A DNA stretch of 64,000 bases from Cyanophora paradoxa (GCA_004431415.1 QPMI01000130.1:29930-93929); one strand, 5' to 3'. Positions 11,212 to 23,158 are shown, counted from the first letter of the stretch. Numbers and translations are program-made. The notes: generated from the sequence alone by a model not told the origin.

Positions 11212-11569
11212 GGCGAGCGCAGGTCTAGGGTCTCACTCGCTATCCAGTGCGAAGCGGGAGCCGTCCGCCGAGTTTCCGGGGTTACGAGCCCGTACCCCCA
11301 CAACGCGTCAGAGTCGGTCAGATCTAGACGCCGTCAGTCTCACCGGTCTCGCCGCCCTCGAAACTCGAAAGCGAGCCAAACGTGAAGCTCGCCAGCAGCG
11401 AGCTTACGTAATCGCGTGCTCCAGGCGGAACTAGCGATCGAAAGCGAGCGAGGAGCGCTTGCGCCTGACCTTGTTGTCTACACCGGTACGAGCGCGCTGC
11501 AGCGAGCGGGACCCTGCGCATGCGCGCGGTAGCAACCATGCAGACCCTAGGCCTGGCCCCCGCGTGAAG
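11212..11569. other. intergenic, divergent promoter region
   Basis: About 360 bp between the dehydrogenase (-) and the methyltransferase-like gene (+). No TATA box or other site could be assigned. Confidence 0.45.
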
Positions 11570-12665
11570 ATGTCCGAGGAGGAGCTGGCGCCGGCGGACA
11601 ATCGCGAGTACGCTCGCAAGGAATATTGGGAAGGCGCGTCGTGATCGCCGTGAACGCGAGCCGCATGCGCAGCGCGGTGACTGCTAACGCTGATCCGAGC
11701 CGCATATATACGCAGCGCGGTACCAGAAGCAGATGATCGGAGAGGACGCGGGCGCGCAGCTCTATGAGTGGTTCGGGAGTCTCAAGTTTGATGACTTCAG
11801 GGAGATAGTCGAAAAGCACCTCCGCCCGTACGGCGCTGCCGCTCGCATCCTCCACCTGGGGTAAGCTTGAGCGGCGGCGCCGCCCCCCGCCGTGCGGCGG
11901 CGGGGCGCACCTGCGTTCGATCGCGGCGGCGGGTTTGCGAAGGTGCGGGAATAGCGCGCTTGGAGACCAGCTCTACGAGGCCGGCTACAAGAGCGTCGTG
12001 AACCTGGACTTCAGCGAGGCGCCCTCGGGCCTCTTCCGTGAACTCGCCTGCTCGGCCCGGCCCTCACGCACCGGGGCCCGCAGGTGTGCATCGAGCGCAT
12101 GGCGCGGCTCTACGCGCACCGCCCCGAGATGACCTGGGGTGCGCATGCACGATCGCGCTCGCCCCCCTGCCTTTACATCGCCGTCAGCCCGAGCGCCGCG
12201 CGCAAACGCAGTGGTAGGCGATGTGCTCGACCTGCGGGGCTTCGCGGACGGCTCCTTTGACTTCGCCATCGAGAAGGGTGCGCCCCGCCCCGCCCCGCGC
12301 GGCGGCCCCGCCGCCTCGGCCCTAGCTTCGCGCGGTCGCTCGAGCCCCCGGGCGCCGCAGGGACTATGGACGCGCTGATCACGGAGGAGGGCGAGAAGTG
12401 GAGTCCCTCGGAGCACGTCGCGGCGACGGCGCAGCGGATGGCGTCCGAGGCAGCCCGCGTCCTGCGTCCCGGCGGCGCCTACATGATGATCACCTTCTCC
12501 CAGGCCCGCCGCCGCGCCCTGGCGCTGCCCAGTAGCCTCGAGCTCCCCTGACACCTCCCGCAGCCCCACTTTCGAAAGCGCTTTCTGGAGCCGTCCTTCG
12601 CGAAGGTCGAGACGGTCAAGCTCGGCAGCGGCTTCCACTACTACATCTACATCTGCACGAAGTAG
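11570..12665 (+). CDS. class I methyltransferase, EEF1AKMT4/METTL13-N-terminal-like
   Basis: Likely SAM-dependent lysine methyltransferase acting on elongation factor 1A, by family. The ATG at 11570 starts M-S-E-E-E-L-A-P. Exons then give N-R-E-Y-A-R-K-E-Y-W, Y-E-W-F-G-S-L, the SAM-binding I-L-H-L-G|C-G-N-S-A-L-G split by an intron at about 11862-11943, V-N-L-D-F-S, V-V-G-D-V-L-D-L (about 12210), F-A-I-E-K-G|T-M-D-A-L (intron about 12277-12362), A-R-V-L-R-P-G-G-A-Y-M-M-I-T-F-S-Q and P-H-F-x-K-R-F-L-E. The stop is at 12663-12665, after Y-I-Y-I-C-T-K. All these are hallmarks of the EEF1AKMT4 and METTL13 N-terminal domain. Length is about 220 residues after splicing, as expected for the single-domain form. 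I infer the substrate from the family, not from the sequence. Confidence 0.87.
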
Positions 12666-13006
12666 CCCTAGTAGCTATAGCGAGCTCGAGTGCGCGCGCG
12701 CGTGCATGTCATGATCAACAACGTTAGCAGCTACAGCTAATTAAACTATAACAGCCATGTCTGGTGCTGTTCAAGTGATCTGAATGGTGGTGGAGAAAAC
12801 GTTTACTGTGCGATCAAATTCAGCCGAGCTCGAGTGTGCATACGTAAATCGTACTACGGTAATTTAAGTGTACAGCCTGGCTTCGAGCAACCTTCGTTCG
12901 CAGAAGACAAGAAGGAGCGACGTCGACCCGCGACCGAAACGTGGCAAACAGGCAGCAAAGAGAGCTTCAAATTGAGCACAGGAATCGGCAGGAGAGAAAT
13001 AAGCTC
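12666..13006. other. intergenic, AT-richer
   Basis: Spacer of 340 bp with a copy of the dispersed GTACTACGGTA 11-mer at about 12851 and an AT-rich block TTAATTAAACTATAA near 12737. Nothing coding seen. Confidence 0.5.
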
Positions 13007-13782
13007 ATGGCACAGCCGTCAGAGTCGCCGCCGCCCGTGCCAATCCCAGCGGGTCACGTGGAGCTCCGCTTCTTGATACCGGACTCGAGCAAGACCATCC
13101 ACCACATCTTGCCAAAAAGCAGCACTGTCCAGGCCGTCAAGGTGCGCGGGCGGTCACTGTCGCCCTCAAGCGCCCACGCCGCGCCTGCTGAACGTATACA
13201 CGGGACGCAGACGAAGATTGTTGGCGAGGTATGCCCCGCGCCGCCCCCGCGCGGGCCCGGGGTCGAACCTGTTTCGCATGCCCGCGCTGATCCCTGCCCA
13301 CAGTGGCCCGACACGCTCAGCCCCTTGCCCTCGAGGAGTCCCGATGTTTGTGCGTGCATGCGCGATCCTCGGCGATGCCGCGCGCCCGTCGTCGCGATGC
13401 ACCGCTCCAAGAGCTAACCCCGGAACAGTGAAGCTGATCCACGCGGGCAAGCTGCTAGACGCTGGTGCGCTGCCCGATTGCGCGGTTTACTCGCCCTCTT
13501 TGACGATGCCTGGCGCAGCGCGCACCCTCGAAGAATGCGGTGTGAAGGAGGTGTGCCCCCCTCTTCGCGCGCCGCGCTCGCGGCTCACCGAGTATCCTCT
13601 TCGCCCCCCCAGGGAGAGCGAGTATCAGTGCGCCCCTCTTCGCCCGCCGCGCTTGCGGCTCACCAGGGCCCCAGATGCATCTCGTGGTGAAGCCGTCGGC
13701 ACAAGGAGCGCCTCCGAAAGCTGCTCCCGGGGCGCCGCCGAAAGCCGCAGCCAACTCACGGTGCTCCTGCATCGTGTCTTAG
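13007..13782 (+). CDS. UBL3: membrane-anchored ubiquitin-fold protein (UBL3/MUB) with CaaX box
   Basis: Ubiquitin-like protein tethered to membranes by a lipid. In plants MUB recruits E2 enzymes to the plasma membrane, and in animals UBL3 marks proteins for small vesicles. Six exons can be joined without a frame break: 13007-13141, 13211-13228, 13304-13349, 13429-13464, 13519-13550 and 13675-13782, coding for 124 residues (human UBL3 is 117). All five introns are GT-AG. Key motifs are V-E-L-R-F-L-I-P-D, I-V-G-E-W-P-D, S-P-D-V-L-K-L-I-H-A-G-K-L-L (the UBL3-type strand around the Ile44-like patch) and M-H-L-V-V. The C-terminus is C-S-C-I-V-S: a CaaX box (C-I-V-S) with an extra Cys two residues upstream that may be palmitoylated, as in MUB/UBL3. 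The ATG at 13007 is chosen because frames upstream lack an ATG. Confidence 0.93.
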
Positions 13783-14027
13783 AAACACGAGGGCCGCCGT
13801 CCTTCCCCTTCTCCTTCCAGACCCTTTCCCCGCTGCTTCTTTCGTTTCCTCTCCTTTCTCGGTCCTTTTCCGCCCAGTTAGCCCCCGCCCCGGCCCTTCG
13901 TTCCCGGCCCGCCCCGCCCTTCCCGTCCTGGCACCCGCGTTCCTCCTCTGTTCGCCTCGGCGGCCTCGGCAGCGCGCCAGGCCGTCCGTGTAACAAAAGC
14001 GACCGCGGCGACAAGAGAGAGGGCTTT
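13783..14027. other. convergent intergenic, pyrimidine-rich
   Basis: Pyrimidine-rich spacer (C/T runs at about 13800-13880) between two convergent genes. No feature assigned. Confidence 0.45.
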
Positions 14028-15957
14028 TCAGGAGCGCTCGAGGGAGTAGGCGTCGCCGGGCGGGCCCCGGGCCTTGTCCAGCACCTGCCGGCCCCCGACC
14101 CCTTCAGCGGGGCGCGGCGCGGGGGGCGGGGCGGCGGGGGCGGGCCTTGCGGAGGGCGGCCCAGTCGTCGGGGGTGAGCTGGAGGCGGAGGGCGGCGGCG
14201 TTGGCGTCGGCGTGCGCGCTGCTGCGGATGCCGACGATGGGGTAGCAGACGCCCTCGCCGGAGCCGCCGGCGTCGAGGACGTAGCGGAGGGCGACGGCCG
14301 GCACGGAGCTCCCGTGCCGCTCCGCCACCGCCTTCATCGCCATCAGCAGCTCCTGCGCCCCGCGGCCGCTCGCCCCCCGCCGCGCCCCCCGCGCCGCCCC
14401 CAGCCGGGCGGCGCGGCGCGGCGCGGCGCGGGGCGGGCCTGGAACCAGGGCCAGCCGCCGGCGCTCTGGAGGATGGAGAAGTACATCCTCAGCGATGCCG
14501 TGTCGAGGAGGCGCCGGTCGGGGGCCGGCAGGCCGATCCAGCGCTCCGAGAGGAGCCCGCCGGCCACCGGCCTGGCCCCCCGCGGTCAGCGCCGGCCTGC
14601 GCGGGGGGGCGGGGGGGGGGGCCACCCGTAGCAGAGGAGGCGGATGGCCTTCTCGCGGGCGTAGGGGATGAGGGCCCCCTCGGGGCGCCGGTCCAGGATG
14701 CTGCGCCCCGGCGCCCCCCTCAGCGCCGCCCCCGGCCCCGTCTCGCCGAGCGCGCGCCGGCGTCGGCCTCGCGGGCACCTGTACTGGACCTGTGGGGGCG
14801 TTGGGGGCGGGCGGGGCGGGGGCGGGGCGGGCGGGGGCACCTGGTTGGCGACGACGGGCACGCCGGCCTCGACGATCTCCTGCGCCGCGCTCGCGCCCGG
14901 GGCGCGCGGGGGGGCGGGGGGCCGGGCGGCGCGCCCGCAGGTGCTTCGTGTCCATGTTCGTAGTTGCAACGGCCTTCAGCACGCCCCTCGCCCGGTAGCC
15001 CTCGAGCTGGCGGGGGCGTGAGCCAGGCGGGCGGGGGCGTCCAGGCCGCGGCGGCGCGCCATCCTCGCGACTTCGACCATGCCAGGTACCGAGTAGTCCC
15101 ACCTGGCGGAGGCGGCTCGGGGCGGCGGGGCGGGGGCGCGGGGGCGGGGCGGGGCGGGCCAGTGGAGCTGGACCATGTCGAGGGCCTCGAGCCCGAGGGC
15201 GGCGAGGCTGCGCCGCAGCGTCCGCTCCACCACCGCCGCCGTCGGCTGCTCCCGGAAGATGTTCGGCACGAGCTTCGTGAAGACCTGCACCCGCCCCGCC
15301 GCCTCCGCCCCCCGCTCCTTCCGGTACCTGCGCAGCCGCCGCGCTCGGCCCCGAGTGCGCAGGCCGAGAGCACTAACGGACGCAGCGCGTTCAGGGGCTA
15401 GCTAGCGCTGTGAGCCGTGAGCAGCCCGACCGGGGCGCCGGCGGCGCGGGCACGCGGGCCGGGCCGCGATGAGCGCTAGCGTAGATTTCAAGCTCGGGCC
15501 CGCGGGGCGCCGCACCGTCGGAGGAACTCGCCGATGACACTCTCGCTCGGACCGTAAATGTCTGCCGTATCGAACGTCGTATATCCTAGATCAGCGAGCT
15601 GCATCATGTCCTGCGCGTACGTCCGCGTCGGCGTAAGTGCTGCTGCGCGTGTACTAGCGCATTCAACGTGTAGTCAATCTCGCCATGTCCTGCACGTCCA
15701 GTGGCCCCGAGGACGCGCGCCCTAGGCCTGCGCCGGCGAACCTTAATAATTTTCTCAGGGTCAATCGGGCCGTGGCCGCCAGCCAGCTGCCAGCAGCCGC
15801 ATATTATCGAAGCGTGCGAAAGGCCTGCGCAAAGGGATTTACGAAGCGTATGACACAAAGTTTTACGGATGCACGTGCTCGCTGCGGCCGGGCTTGGTAC
15901 GAACCCAGCGGGCTTTCCGCGCTGCGAGGAATCAAAGCCATGCTCTCTTTCTCTCAC
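14028..15957 (-). CDS. aldo-keto reductase, 5' end unresolved
   Basis: NADPH-dependent carbonyl reductase of the AKR fold. Motifs read on the minus strand are C-G-C-W-Q-L-A-G-G-H-G (about 15790) and T-F-D-T-A-D-I-Y-G-P-S-E with catalytic Asp and Tyr (about 15560). V-F-T-K-L-V carries the catalytic Lys (about 15285), M-V-Q-L-H-W-P the catalytic His (about 15170), and I-V-E-A-G-V-P-V-V-A-N-Q-V follows near 14870. The C-terminal half includes A-R-E-K-A-I-R-L-L-C-Y-G, the V-P-A-V-A-L-R-Y-V-L region and an N-D-D-W-like segment. A GC-AG intron (14145-14085) separates A-A-L-R-K from V-L-D-K-A-R-G-P-P-G-D-A-Y-S-L-E-R, which is the usual AKR ending; the stop is at 14030-14028. I found no in-frame ATG before the first recognised exon, so a further upstream exon probably exists. 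Substrate unknown. Confidence 0.82.
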
Positions 15958-16591
15958 GCGCGCTGCGCGCGCACAGCGGCTCGGTGAAACCGGGTGAATG
16001 CCGTGGGGGGTAGGCGAATCTGGTGCCGCAGGGGTATAACTGCCGGCTCCAGCTCTCGGGGTCTAGCCTAGTAGACGAACTGCCACGGTTAGATGGCGGG
16101 ACGGGGTGTTTACTCCGTCTCTCCGGCGGCGAGCGTACAGTTTGCGCAGCCGAGGATCATACTTCCCCGGTTCGAATTCGCGGCTGTACGCAGTACGCCC
16201 GGCCTAAGCTGACGGACTAGCAGCGTCTGGAGCCCGGCCGTGGCCGACAGTCTCGCGCAGCTGACGATGAGCCTGAAAGCCAGTACAGACCGACCTTTTC
16301 CCTTCCTTCCACGTAATGGCGACGAAGTGCGTTTCTTTCTTTCCTTCTTTCCGCTTCTTTCCGGGCGCTTCCCGCTAGACCGCTAGTTCAACTGCCGCCC
16401 ACCGCCGGCCTCCCTCGGCGGCCGGCGTACGTAGCTAAGCTCCGCCGAGCGCCGACGGCCGACGGATGAGCTCGCCGCGTCGGTCTCGCATAAGTGTCAC
16501 GCTGACCCGCCGCTTGTGTAGTTCGAGCGCATCTTGAACGACCTCATCTGGCGAGCCCCCTGAGCCCAGCCCACGCCGCGCCGCTGACGCC
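15958..16591. other. intergenic
   Basis: About 630 bp without recognisable coding exons. Contains a TTTCTTTCTTTCCTTCTTTCC pyrimidine tract (about 16330-16362). A GGTTCGAATT motif near 16160 resembles a tRNA B box, but no tRNA can be folded around it. Confidence 0.45.
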
Positions 16592-19500
16592 ATGCGCAGG
16601 AAACAGAAGGCATGCGGGGTGGGCGCTGCCGCCGGGGTGCGCGCCGGCTGAGCGGGGGGCGCAGATTGTGGTGTCGCTGGAGTCACTGCACGAGGACGTG
16701 CAGCGGCGGCTGGAGCAGCAGCCGTTGAAGGTCGTCGGGGTGTCGGCGGGCGGGCCCACGCCGGAGGCCTCCCCGCAGAAGAGCGCCCGGAGCGCCCGGA
16801 GCGCCCGGAGCGCGTGGGATGAGGAGGAGGGGCACCAGCGGCGCCTCTCCACGCACGCCCACGAGCTGCTCCTCGAGCAGAACCGCGCCATCCAGGACAG
16901 CATGAACGGCCTCAAGGAGGAGCAGCTCGCCCAGATCGACGCCCTCGTCATGATGTGCGCCCGCCCGCACGGCCCCGCGGCGCGGCGCGGCGCGGCGGGG
17001 CCGAGGGGCGGGGGCGGCAGGTACAAGCGGGAGCGGGATGCGGTGCGGGGCAGCCGCCTCTCGGTCACGCAGCCTGTCGAGCTGCCGCACGGTCCGGTGC
17101 GCAGCGCCCCGGCGGCCCCGTGCGGCGCCGGGCGAGGGGCGGCAGGGAGGGGAGGCGGGGCCCGGGCTGGGGGCGGTGCGGGAGGCGGAGGCGACGCCGC
17201 GGCTGCCCGACGCCGGCGGCCTGGGCTCGCCGCGCCTCACGAGCGCCCTCAAGCGCGCCGAGGAGTTCAGGGCCCTCGCCGCCGCCGCCCGCACGGGCCT
17301 CCAGCCGGCGCGCCCGCCCCGGGGCCTGCGCGGGGCGGGCGGGGCTGACGGGCGGGCAGCACGTGGAGCGCGACGAGGCGGTCCGGCGGTGCATCCGGCG
17401 CGCCGAGGCGGAGATCTCCGAGCTCCTCGAGCAGGCGCGCCCCCCCGGCGTCGATCCCGTCCTCTCCTTTCCCTTCCTTTCCCCTCCTTTTCTGAGGGCG
17501 GGGCAGGTCATCGAGGGCAAGAAGCAGCGCCGCGCCCTCGCCCAGAAGTGCGTCGCCCGCCCCGCCCGCCTCGCCTGTCCCGAGCGCCCCGCGCAGGCTC
17601 GAGGAGAAGGGCAGGGCGGAGCGGCGCGCGGAGGAGGAGGAGCTGCGGCGGGCGCGCGAGGAGGCGGAGGAGGAGGCGCGGCGGGCGCGCGAGGAGGCGG
17701 CGGAGGCGGGGGAGGAGGCGGCGGGGCTGCGGGGGGAGCTGGACGCGGCTCGGCAGGAGGCGGACGGGGCGCGCGAGGAGCGGGACGAGCTGCAGGCCGC
17801 CCTCCACGCCGCCCGCAACCAGGCCCGCCCGCCCCGCCCGCGCGCCCGACCGCCCCCGAGCCCCGCCCACGCGCGCCCCGCGCCCCTTCAGATCCGGAGC
17901 CTCTCGACGCGGCTGCCGGTGCTGCAGGAGGAGAACGAGAACCACTCCCTCGAGCGCGCCGCCGCCGCCGACCAGCGTCCGCCGCCCCGGCCCCGCCCCG
18001 CGCCGCGCCGGCGACGCCGACGGCGGAGGCAGAGAAGCGGCTGGCAGGCCGCCTGCGGGCGCTCGAGGAGGAGAACCGTTCCCTGCAGGCCCAGGCGCGC
18101 CCCGCCGGCCCCCGCGCGCCCTCGCCGGCGGCGCGCGTGAGGCGGGCCCAGGTGTCGGCCCTCTCGCAGCAGAGCCAGAGCCTCCTCGAGCAGAACAAGC
18201 GCCTCCTCTCGCACGTGCGCCCGCCGGCCCGGGCGGGGGCGGGGGCGGGGCGGGGCGGGCGGGGCGTGAGGGCGGGGGCGGCAGGGCCAGACGCTGGCGG
18301 AGCAGAACCAGCTGCTGGGGCTGGAGGCGAAGACGCTGCGGGTTCTGCTGGCGGAGCGGGAGGAGGGGGAGGAGGAGGGCGGGGCGGCCTCGGCCCTCGG
18401 GGGCGAGGCCGCCGCCAGCCCCGCCGAGGACGACCTCCCCGACGCCGTCCGCCCCGCCCCACACGCCCCCCCCCCGCCCCGCCCACACCCCGATGCGCCC
18501 GCCAGTCGGGCGCCTCGAGCGCGTCGGCGAGCCCGCAGCGGCGGGGCGGGCGGGCGCTGCCGCGGGCGGCGGCGGCGGAGACGCAGACGAGCGCGGCGAC
18601 GCTCGCCGGCATGCGCGACTCGGTCAACCGCTCGCAGGCGCGCTGCCGGCCGGGGGCACGCGGGGCGGCGTGGGCGAGGGGGCGGGGGCGCAGGTCTTCG
18701 CGGAGACGCGGCGCCTGCTCGAGGAGGAGGCCGCCGCCAAGCGCTCCGCCGCCGCCGCCGCCGAGCACTACCGGCCCGCCCCCGCCCGCCCGCCCCCGCC
18801 CGCCCCGCCGGGGAGAGGGCGAGCGGGGCGGGGGCGCAGGTGCGAGGCGGAGGCGCTGCGGGAGGCGGCGCGGACGGCGGAGGCCAAGGCGGAGGCGGCG
18901 CGCACGCAGCTCGCCAAGGCCTCCCGCGACCTCGCCGCCGCCCGCGCCGTCCGCCCCGCCCCGCCCCGCCCCGCGCGCCCCGGGGCGGGTGCGGGGGCCG
19001 ACGGGGCGGGCAGCGGGAGGAGGGCCTGCGGGAGCAGCTGCTCGAGGCGAACGCGGCGCTGGCGGACGAGCTCGCCAAGGGGCGCCGGGGCGGGGAGGCG
19101 GCGGAGCGGGAGGCCGGGGAGCGGGCGGCTGGGCGGCGGCAGTACGCGGAGGAGGTGGCGGCGGTGCGGGGGGCGCTGCGGGAGGTGACGGTGCAGCTCG
19201 AGTGGTGCGAGGGCGAGCTCGCGCGCGTCAAGGCCGACGCCCAGCGCCTCCGCACCGAGCGCGACCTCTACCGCGCCCAGGCCCGCCCCGCCCCCCCGCC
19301 CCGCCCCGCCCCGCCCCGCCCTCGCGCCGACACGGGGCAGGCCGACTCGCACCGGCGCGAGCTCGAGACGTACCGGGTGGACCTCCGCAAGGCGCGCCCC
19401 GGGGCGGGCGGGGGCGGCGGGGCGCCCCTCTGAGGCGCCGCCCCGCGCGCAGGTCAAGGCCCAGGTCCACGACATCCTCACCGCTCGCACCGCCGCCGCC

Positions 19501-20368
19501 GCCGCCTCCTCCGCCCCGCCCTCCCCCGCCGCCCCGCCCCCGCCCCGCCCCCGCTGCCGGCTGGACCGCCCCGGGCTCCCCAGCCCCTCCGGCCCCGCCC
19601 GCTCCCCGCCCGCCCGCGCCCCCGCGCCTCCGCCGCTTCCGCCGCCGCGCCAGAGCCGCCGCGCGGGGCGTACCCGCCCCGCCCCCGCCGCCGGCGTCGG
19701 GCGGGGAGCTGATCACGGCCGTCTCGAACCTGCCGCCGCGCTCGGCGCTGCCCTCGGCCGCGTACGGCGCGGCGGCGGCGGCCTCGCCGGGGCGGGGGGC
19801 GGCGGGAGTGGGCGCGGGCGGCCCTCGGGCTCGGGCTCCGAGGCGGCCGTGTCGCCCACTTCCCTCCCCCTCGCGGCCTCCGCCCGCGGCCCCACGCCCG
19901 CCCCTCCTCCGCCCAGCCGCGCCCCTCCGCCGGCCCCGCCTCGGTGCCCCCGCCGCCCGCCCCGAGCGCCCCTCGCGGCGGCGGCGGCGCTGAGTGATGG
20001 CGGCAGCGGGGCGCGGCGCCGCAGAGCCCCGGGGAGCGACACCCCATCTACGGCCTGCGGGAGGAGCGGGAGGGCGGGGCCCCGGGGCGGCGCTCCGACC
20101 CCCGCACCCCTACGCCTCGCCGGCGCCCCACGTCCAGGCGGCCGCGCCCCCGGCGCCGGGCGTCGCCGCCGGCTCGGCGGCGGCGACGGCGGCTGCGATC
20201 GCGGTCCGTGGGGGCGGGGCGCGGGGCGGGCGGGGGTGACGGGCGGGCGGGCAGGCGCTGCAGGCGGTGGACCGGGAGCGGGAGGCGCGGGAGCGGGCCC
20301 CCGTCTGGGAGCGCCTCTACAGCGACCGCGCCAAGCACGCCGCCCCCCGCGGCCCCCGCCCCTTCTAG
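16592..20368 (+). CDS. large coiled-coil protein, family unknown
   Basis: Many exons with heptad-type sequence. The likely start is M-R-R-K-Q-K at 16592, joined by an intron ending at 16664 to I-V-V-S-L-E-S-L-H-E-D. Later blocks include E-L-L-L-E-Q-N-R-A-I-Q-D-S (about 16862), a long Glu/Arg/Ala-rich helix (17590-17822), V-L-Q-E-E-N-E-N, R-A-L-E-E-E-N-R-S-L-Q (18059-18090), Q-S-L-L-E-Q-N-K-R-L-L and E-Q-N-Q-L-L-G-L-E, Q-L-L-E-A-N-A-A-L-A-D-E-L (about 19036-19075) and Q-R-L-R-T-E-R-D-L-Y. The tail is Pro/Ala/Arg-rich and ends W-E-R-L-Y-S-D-R-A-K-H, stop at 20366-20368. One GC-AG intron is at 17823-17891. The architecture suggests a cytoskeletal, Golgi or centriolar/flagellar scaffold; the sequence does not say which. 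The 1012-codon open frame across this region is an artefact of GC-rich introns being open. Confidence 0.7.
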
Positions 20369-21831
20369 CCTCGCCCCTCCCCAGCCGCCCTCCCCCGCAC
20401 GGCTGCAGCCCTCCGCGCGGTGAAGGCGCCCCTTGAGCGCACACGTGCACCGACCTCTTCCTGCGCCGGCCTGTGCGCACGATGAATATTGTTCAGGATC
20501 GGACGGGCTGGGGACTTGAGATGCGGCAGAGCTCCAGAATACCCTCGATCTCGGCTGCTCCGAAATTAAATGCACTTCTCATAGTCTGGCCAGCTAGCGC
20601 TCAGTTTCGTGATCGCTGCCAGGCTGGCCCAGTGGTTTTCACTAATCATGAGAATCTGTTTCAAAAATGTTCTATCCCATCGCATGTGCACTCGTGCGCC
20701 CGGGGCCCGGGGCCTGACGATTATCATAGTATCGGACCCTCCGAGGCTTCCCACGACGCACAATTGCAAGCCTTGAAGCGATTCCATGCCATGATGATCA
20801 TGACCGTCGGACTCATGATCATGAACGCGATCAGTGTTCGCTGACTCAGGCTGAGTCATCGGCCGCGATGTCACTGAGTCACTGAGTCATCATGGCATCG
20901 GATCCGATGATCATCGATATCGGATGTCACTGAGTCAAGTTAGGTTCAACGGTTGGCGTTGAATTTAATTTCTCGCCTTGCACGAGTACTGCGGCACCGT
21001 GGCCCAGTGGCGCATGCGCAGTAACTGAGTACAACTGGCCCACTGGCCCAGTGGGGCCAGTGGCAGAGACTTCGAAGCCTTTAAAGCTCCGGGACCCTCA
21101 AGTCTGAGGCCTGACCCCGAGGGGCGGGAGGGGTACTTGCCAAGTTGGTCACATTCGCCTCAGAGTCTAATAGTCTATTTCCTTATTCAATGATTCTATG
21201 GTACCGGTACGTACTACGGTATCAAGTATCGAGAAAAAGACTCTGCGATCTTCAGATAAAACAGCTCTAGCAGACCTACAGCTATAGCTATAGCTAAATT
21301 GCTAGACTCTAAAGAGCTTCACCGTGAATAAAATAATCTACCAAATAAAAAACCAAAGTGTGAATTACAAATAATCGGACGGCCCCGGGCCGCCGGGCAA
21401 AGCCATGAATACATGCAAACGTTAACCGTTGAACCCTATAGCTATCTAATCAACGCTGTGCTTGATGAAGCAAGCTCACGGAGTCACGCGCAAACTGGCA
21501 GGGCGCACTGCGGCAACAACTGAATGTTTACGCATATACTATGTTATACATGGGCGAATCGAAAAAGATAACACCAAGATTCATATAAGCTCTTGAGGCT
21601 CGCTTCAGAAAGAAACTGGTTTGACGAAAGCGTTGTCTCGGTTTCGATGTCGACGATAGCGACTGTTGATAAAACGAGGGTACTATGCATTGCAATTACA
21701 AAAAAGTTGGGCGCGAGCGGGGGCAGCGAATTCGAATGGGATGAAGGGGCGCCAGTCGCGCTGTGCAAGATGCGCAACGAGAGCTGCAGGGGAGCCGCTC
21801 CTCGCGCCCCCGCCTATCTACGGTAGTAATC
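20369..21831. other. intergenic, AT-richer spacer with short palindromes
   Basis: Includes TCATGATCATGA-type palindromes (about 20800-20825), the repeated words ACTGAGTCA (20868-20935) and CCCAGTGGC (21000-21065), and one copy of GACCGTCGGAC at 20802. GTACTACGGTA occurs at 21211. AATAAAATAAT near 21328 could be a poly-A-type signal but is far from any gene end. No coding exon recognised. Confidence 0.55.
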
Positions 21832-23158
21832 TCAGACTAGGGGCTCGCAGCTGAAAAAGAAACAACCGTCCCGATCGAAAAAAAGGGGGGCGCAAGGGGC
21901 GCTGGGGCGGGGCGGAAGGGGTGGCGGGGGAGGGGGGGGAAGGGGGGGGATGGGGGGATCAGAGGGCGGGGGCGGGGCGGCGAAGAGGGCGTCGTGCGGG
22001 CCCCGACGAAGAGATCCCGGAAGATCGGCAGCCGCGGGCCCGCCCCTCCGCGGCCGCCGCGTCGGCCCCTGTGGGCGGGCCTCGGCGGGGGCGGCGGCCT
22101 CGGCGGGGCCGGGGGCGGGGCCGGCGCGGGAGGCGGCCTCCGCGGCCGCGGCCGCGGCGGCGCCGACGGCCCCCGGCGAGTTCCTCCCCCGCTCCGCTGA
22201 GGTCACAGCCCCGTGCGAGAAGCGGCAGCGCGTCCCGTAGGCGCAGGTTCCTGCACGGCGGCCTCGTCGGCGCGGGGCCGCCCGGGGGCGGGGGCCCGCT
22301 CACCGTAGGTCCAGAACTGAATGCAGGGCGAGCTCTTGTACTTGGGGTGCCTGCGAGTGGCGCTCAGCGGGGCGGGGCGGCGGGAGCGGGGGCGGGGCGC
22401 TCGGACCGGGGCAGGGGCCGCATCTCGGCGAGGCCGTGGGCGAACTGGCACTTGGAGCCGTAGCGGCACGCCCCCTTCTCCTCGAAGTTCTTGCACAGCT
22501 CCGTCTGCGCGCCCCGCCCTCAGACCCCCGCCCCCACGCCCCGCCCCGCCCCGCCCCCGCTCGCACGCGCCTTGTAAAGGTGCGTCCTCCCCGCGCGGGG
22601 GTCGTGGGCGCCGGGGGAGGGCGGGAGCGCGGCGCCGGCGGCGGCGGCGATCGGGGAGCTCTGGGGCGGGGAGGAGCAGAGGGAGGGGGGCGAGGAGGCG
22701 GCGGAGGGGGGCGAGAAGAGGGGCGCGGCGGCGTCGGCGGACTCGCACGAGGAGAGAGAGCACGTGGGCGAGGCGGCACGCGGGCCGTCGCCCGCCCGCC
22801 CCCCCGCCCCGCGCCCCGCCCCGCCCTGCGACACCTCCAAGGGCAGGGGGGCGGGGAGGGTGCTCGCGGGGCGGGCGGGGCCGAGGCCGGCCTTGGCGGC
22901 GAGCTCGACGATCTGCTGCTGGAGGGCTGCCTGCTGGAGCTGCAGCACGAGCTGCTGCTGCGCCGACGCGTACGAGGCCGCCAGCGCCCTCAGGTCGCTG
23001 CCGGGCGCCCATGGCCGGTCCATGGCGCCGGCAGCCGGGTGCGGGATCCGCGCAGACTGCCCCTGCAGGTAGTTGAGCTGGTAAGCCACGGCGGCGAGCT
23101 CCGGGTTGCGCTGGAACTCGGCGAGCCCGGCCGTGAGGCTGCTCAGCGCGCTCTGCAT
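21832..23158 (-). CDS. tandem CCCH zinc-finger protein, TIS11/TTP (ZFP36) type
   Basis: RNA-binding protein that by family recognises AU-rich elements in mRNA 3' ends and drives decay. The ATG at 23158 starts M-Q-S-A-L-S-S-L. A Gln/Leu-rich helix, a Ser-rich block (about 22640-22760) and H-L-Y-K precede finger 1, [20 protein letters not shown] (about 22440-22510), which has Cys-x8-Cys-x5-Cys-x3-His spacing. Then [16 protein letters not shown] runs to an intron, and finger 2 finishes with [12 protein letters not shown] (about 22205-22250). The linker R-H-P-x-Y-K-S matches the family. The C-terminal part is Ala- and Pro-rich. A TTTCTTTTTCAG acceptor-like site at about 21850-21862 may mean the last residues are encoded differently. 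A paralogue lies at 55.3-56.8 kb. Confidence 0.86.

Noticed and set aside
16100-16190. tRNA candidate around GGTTCGAATT
   Set aside because: No matching acceptor stem or A box could be folded from the flanking sequence.
16955-19993. A single 1012-codon open frame on the plus strand
   Set aside because: It runs through introns of the coiled-coil gene; translated introns give Pro/Arg/Ala-rich filler, and the coiled-coil blocks sit in several frames, so splicing, not one long frame, explains the locus.
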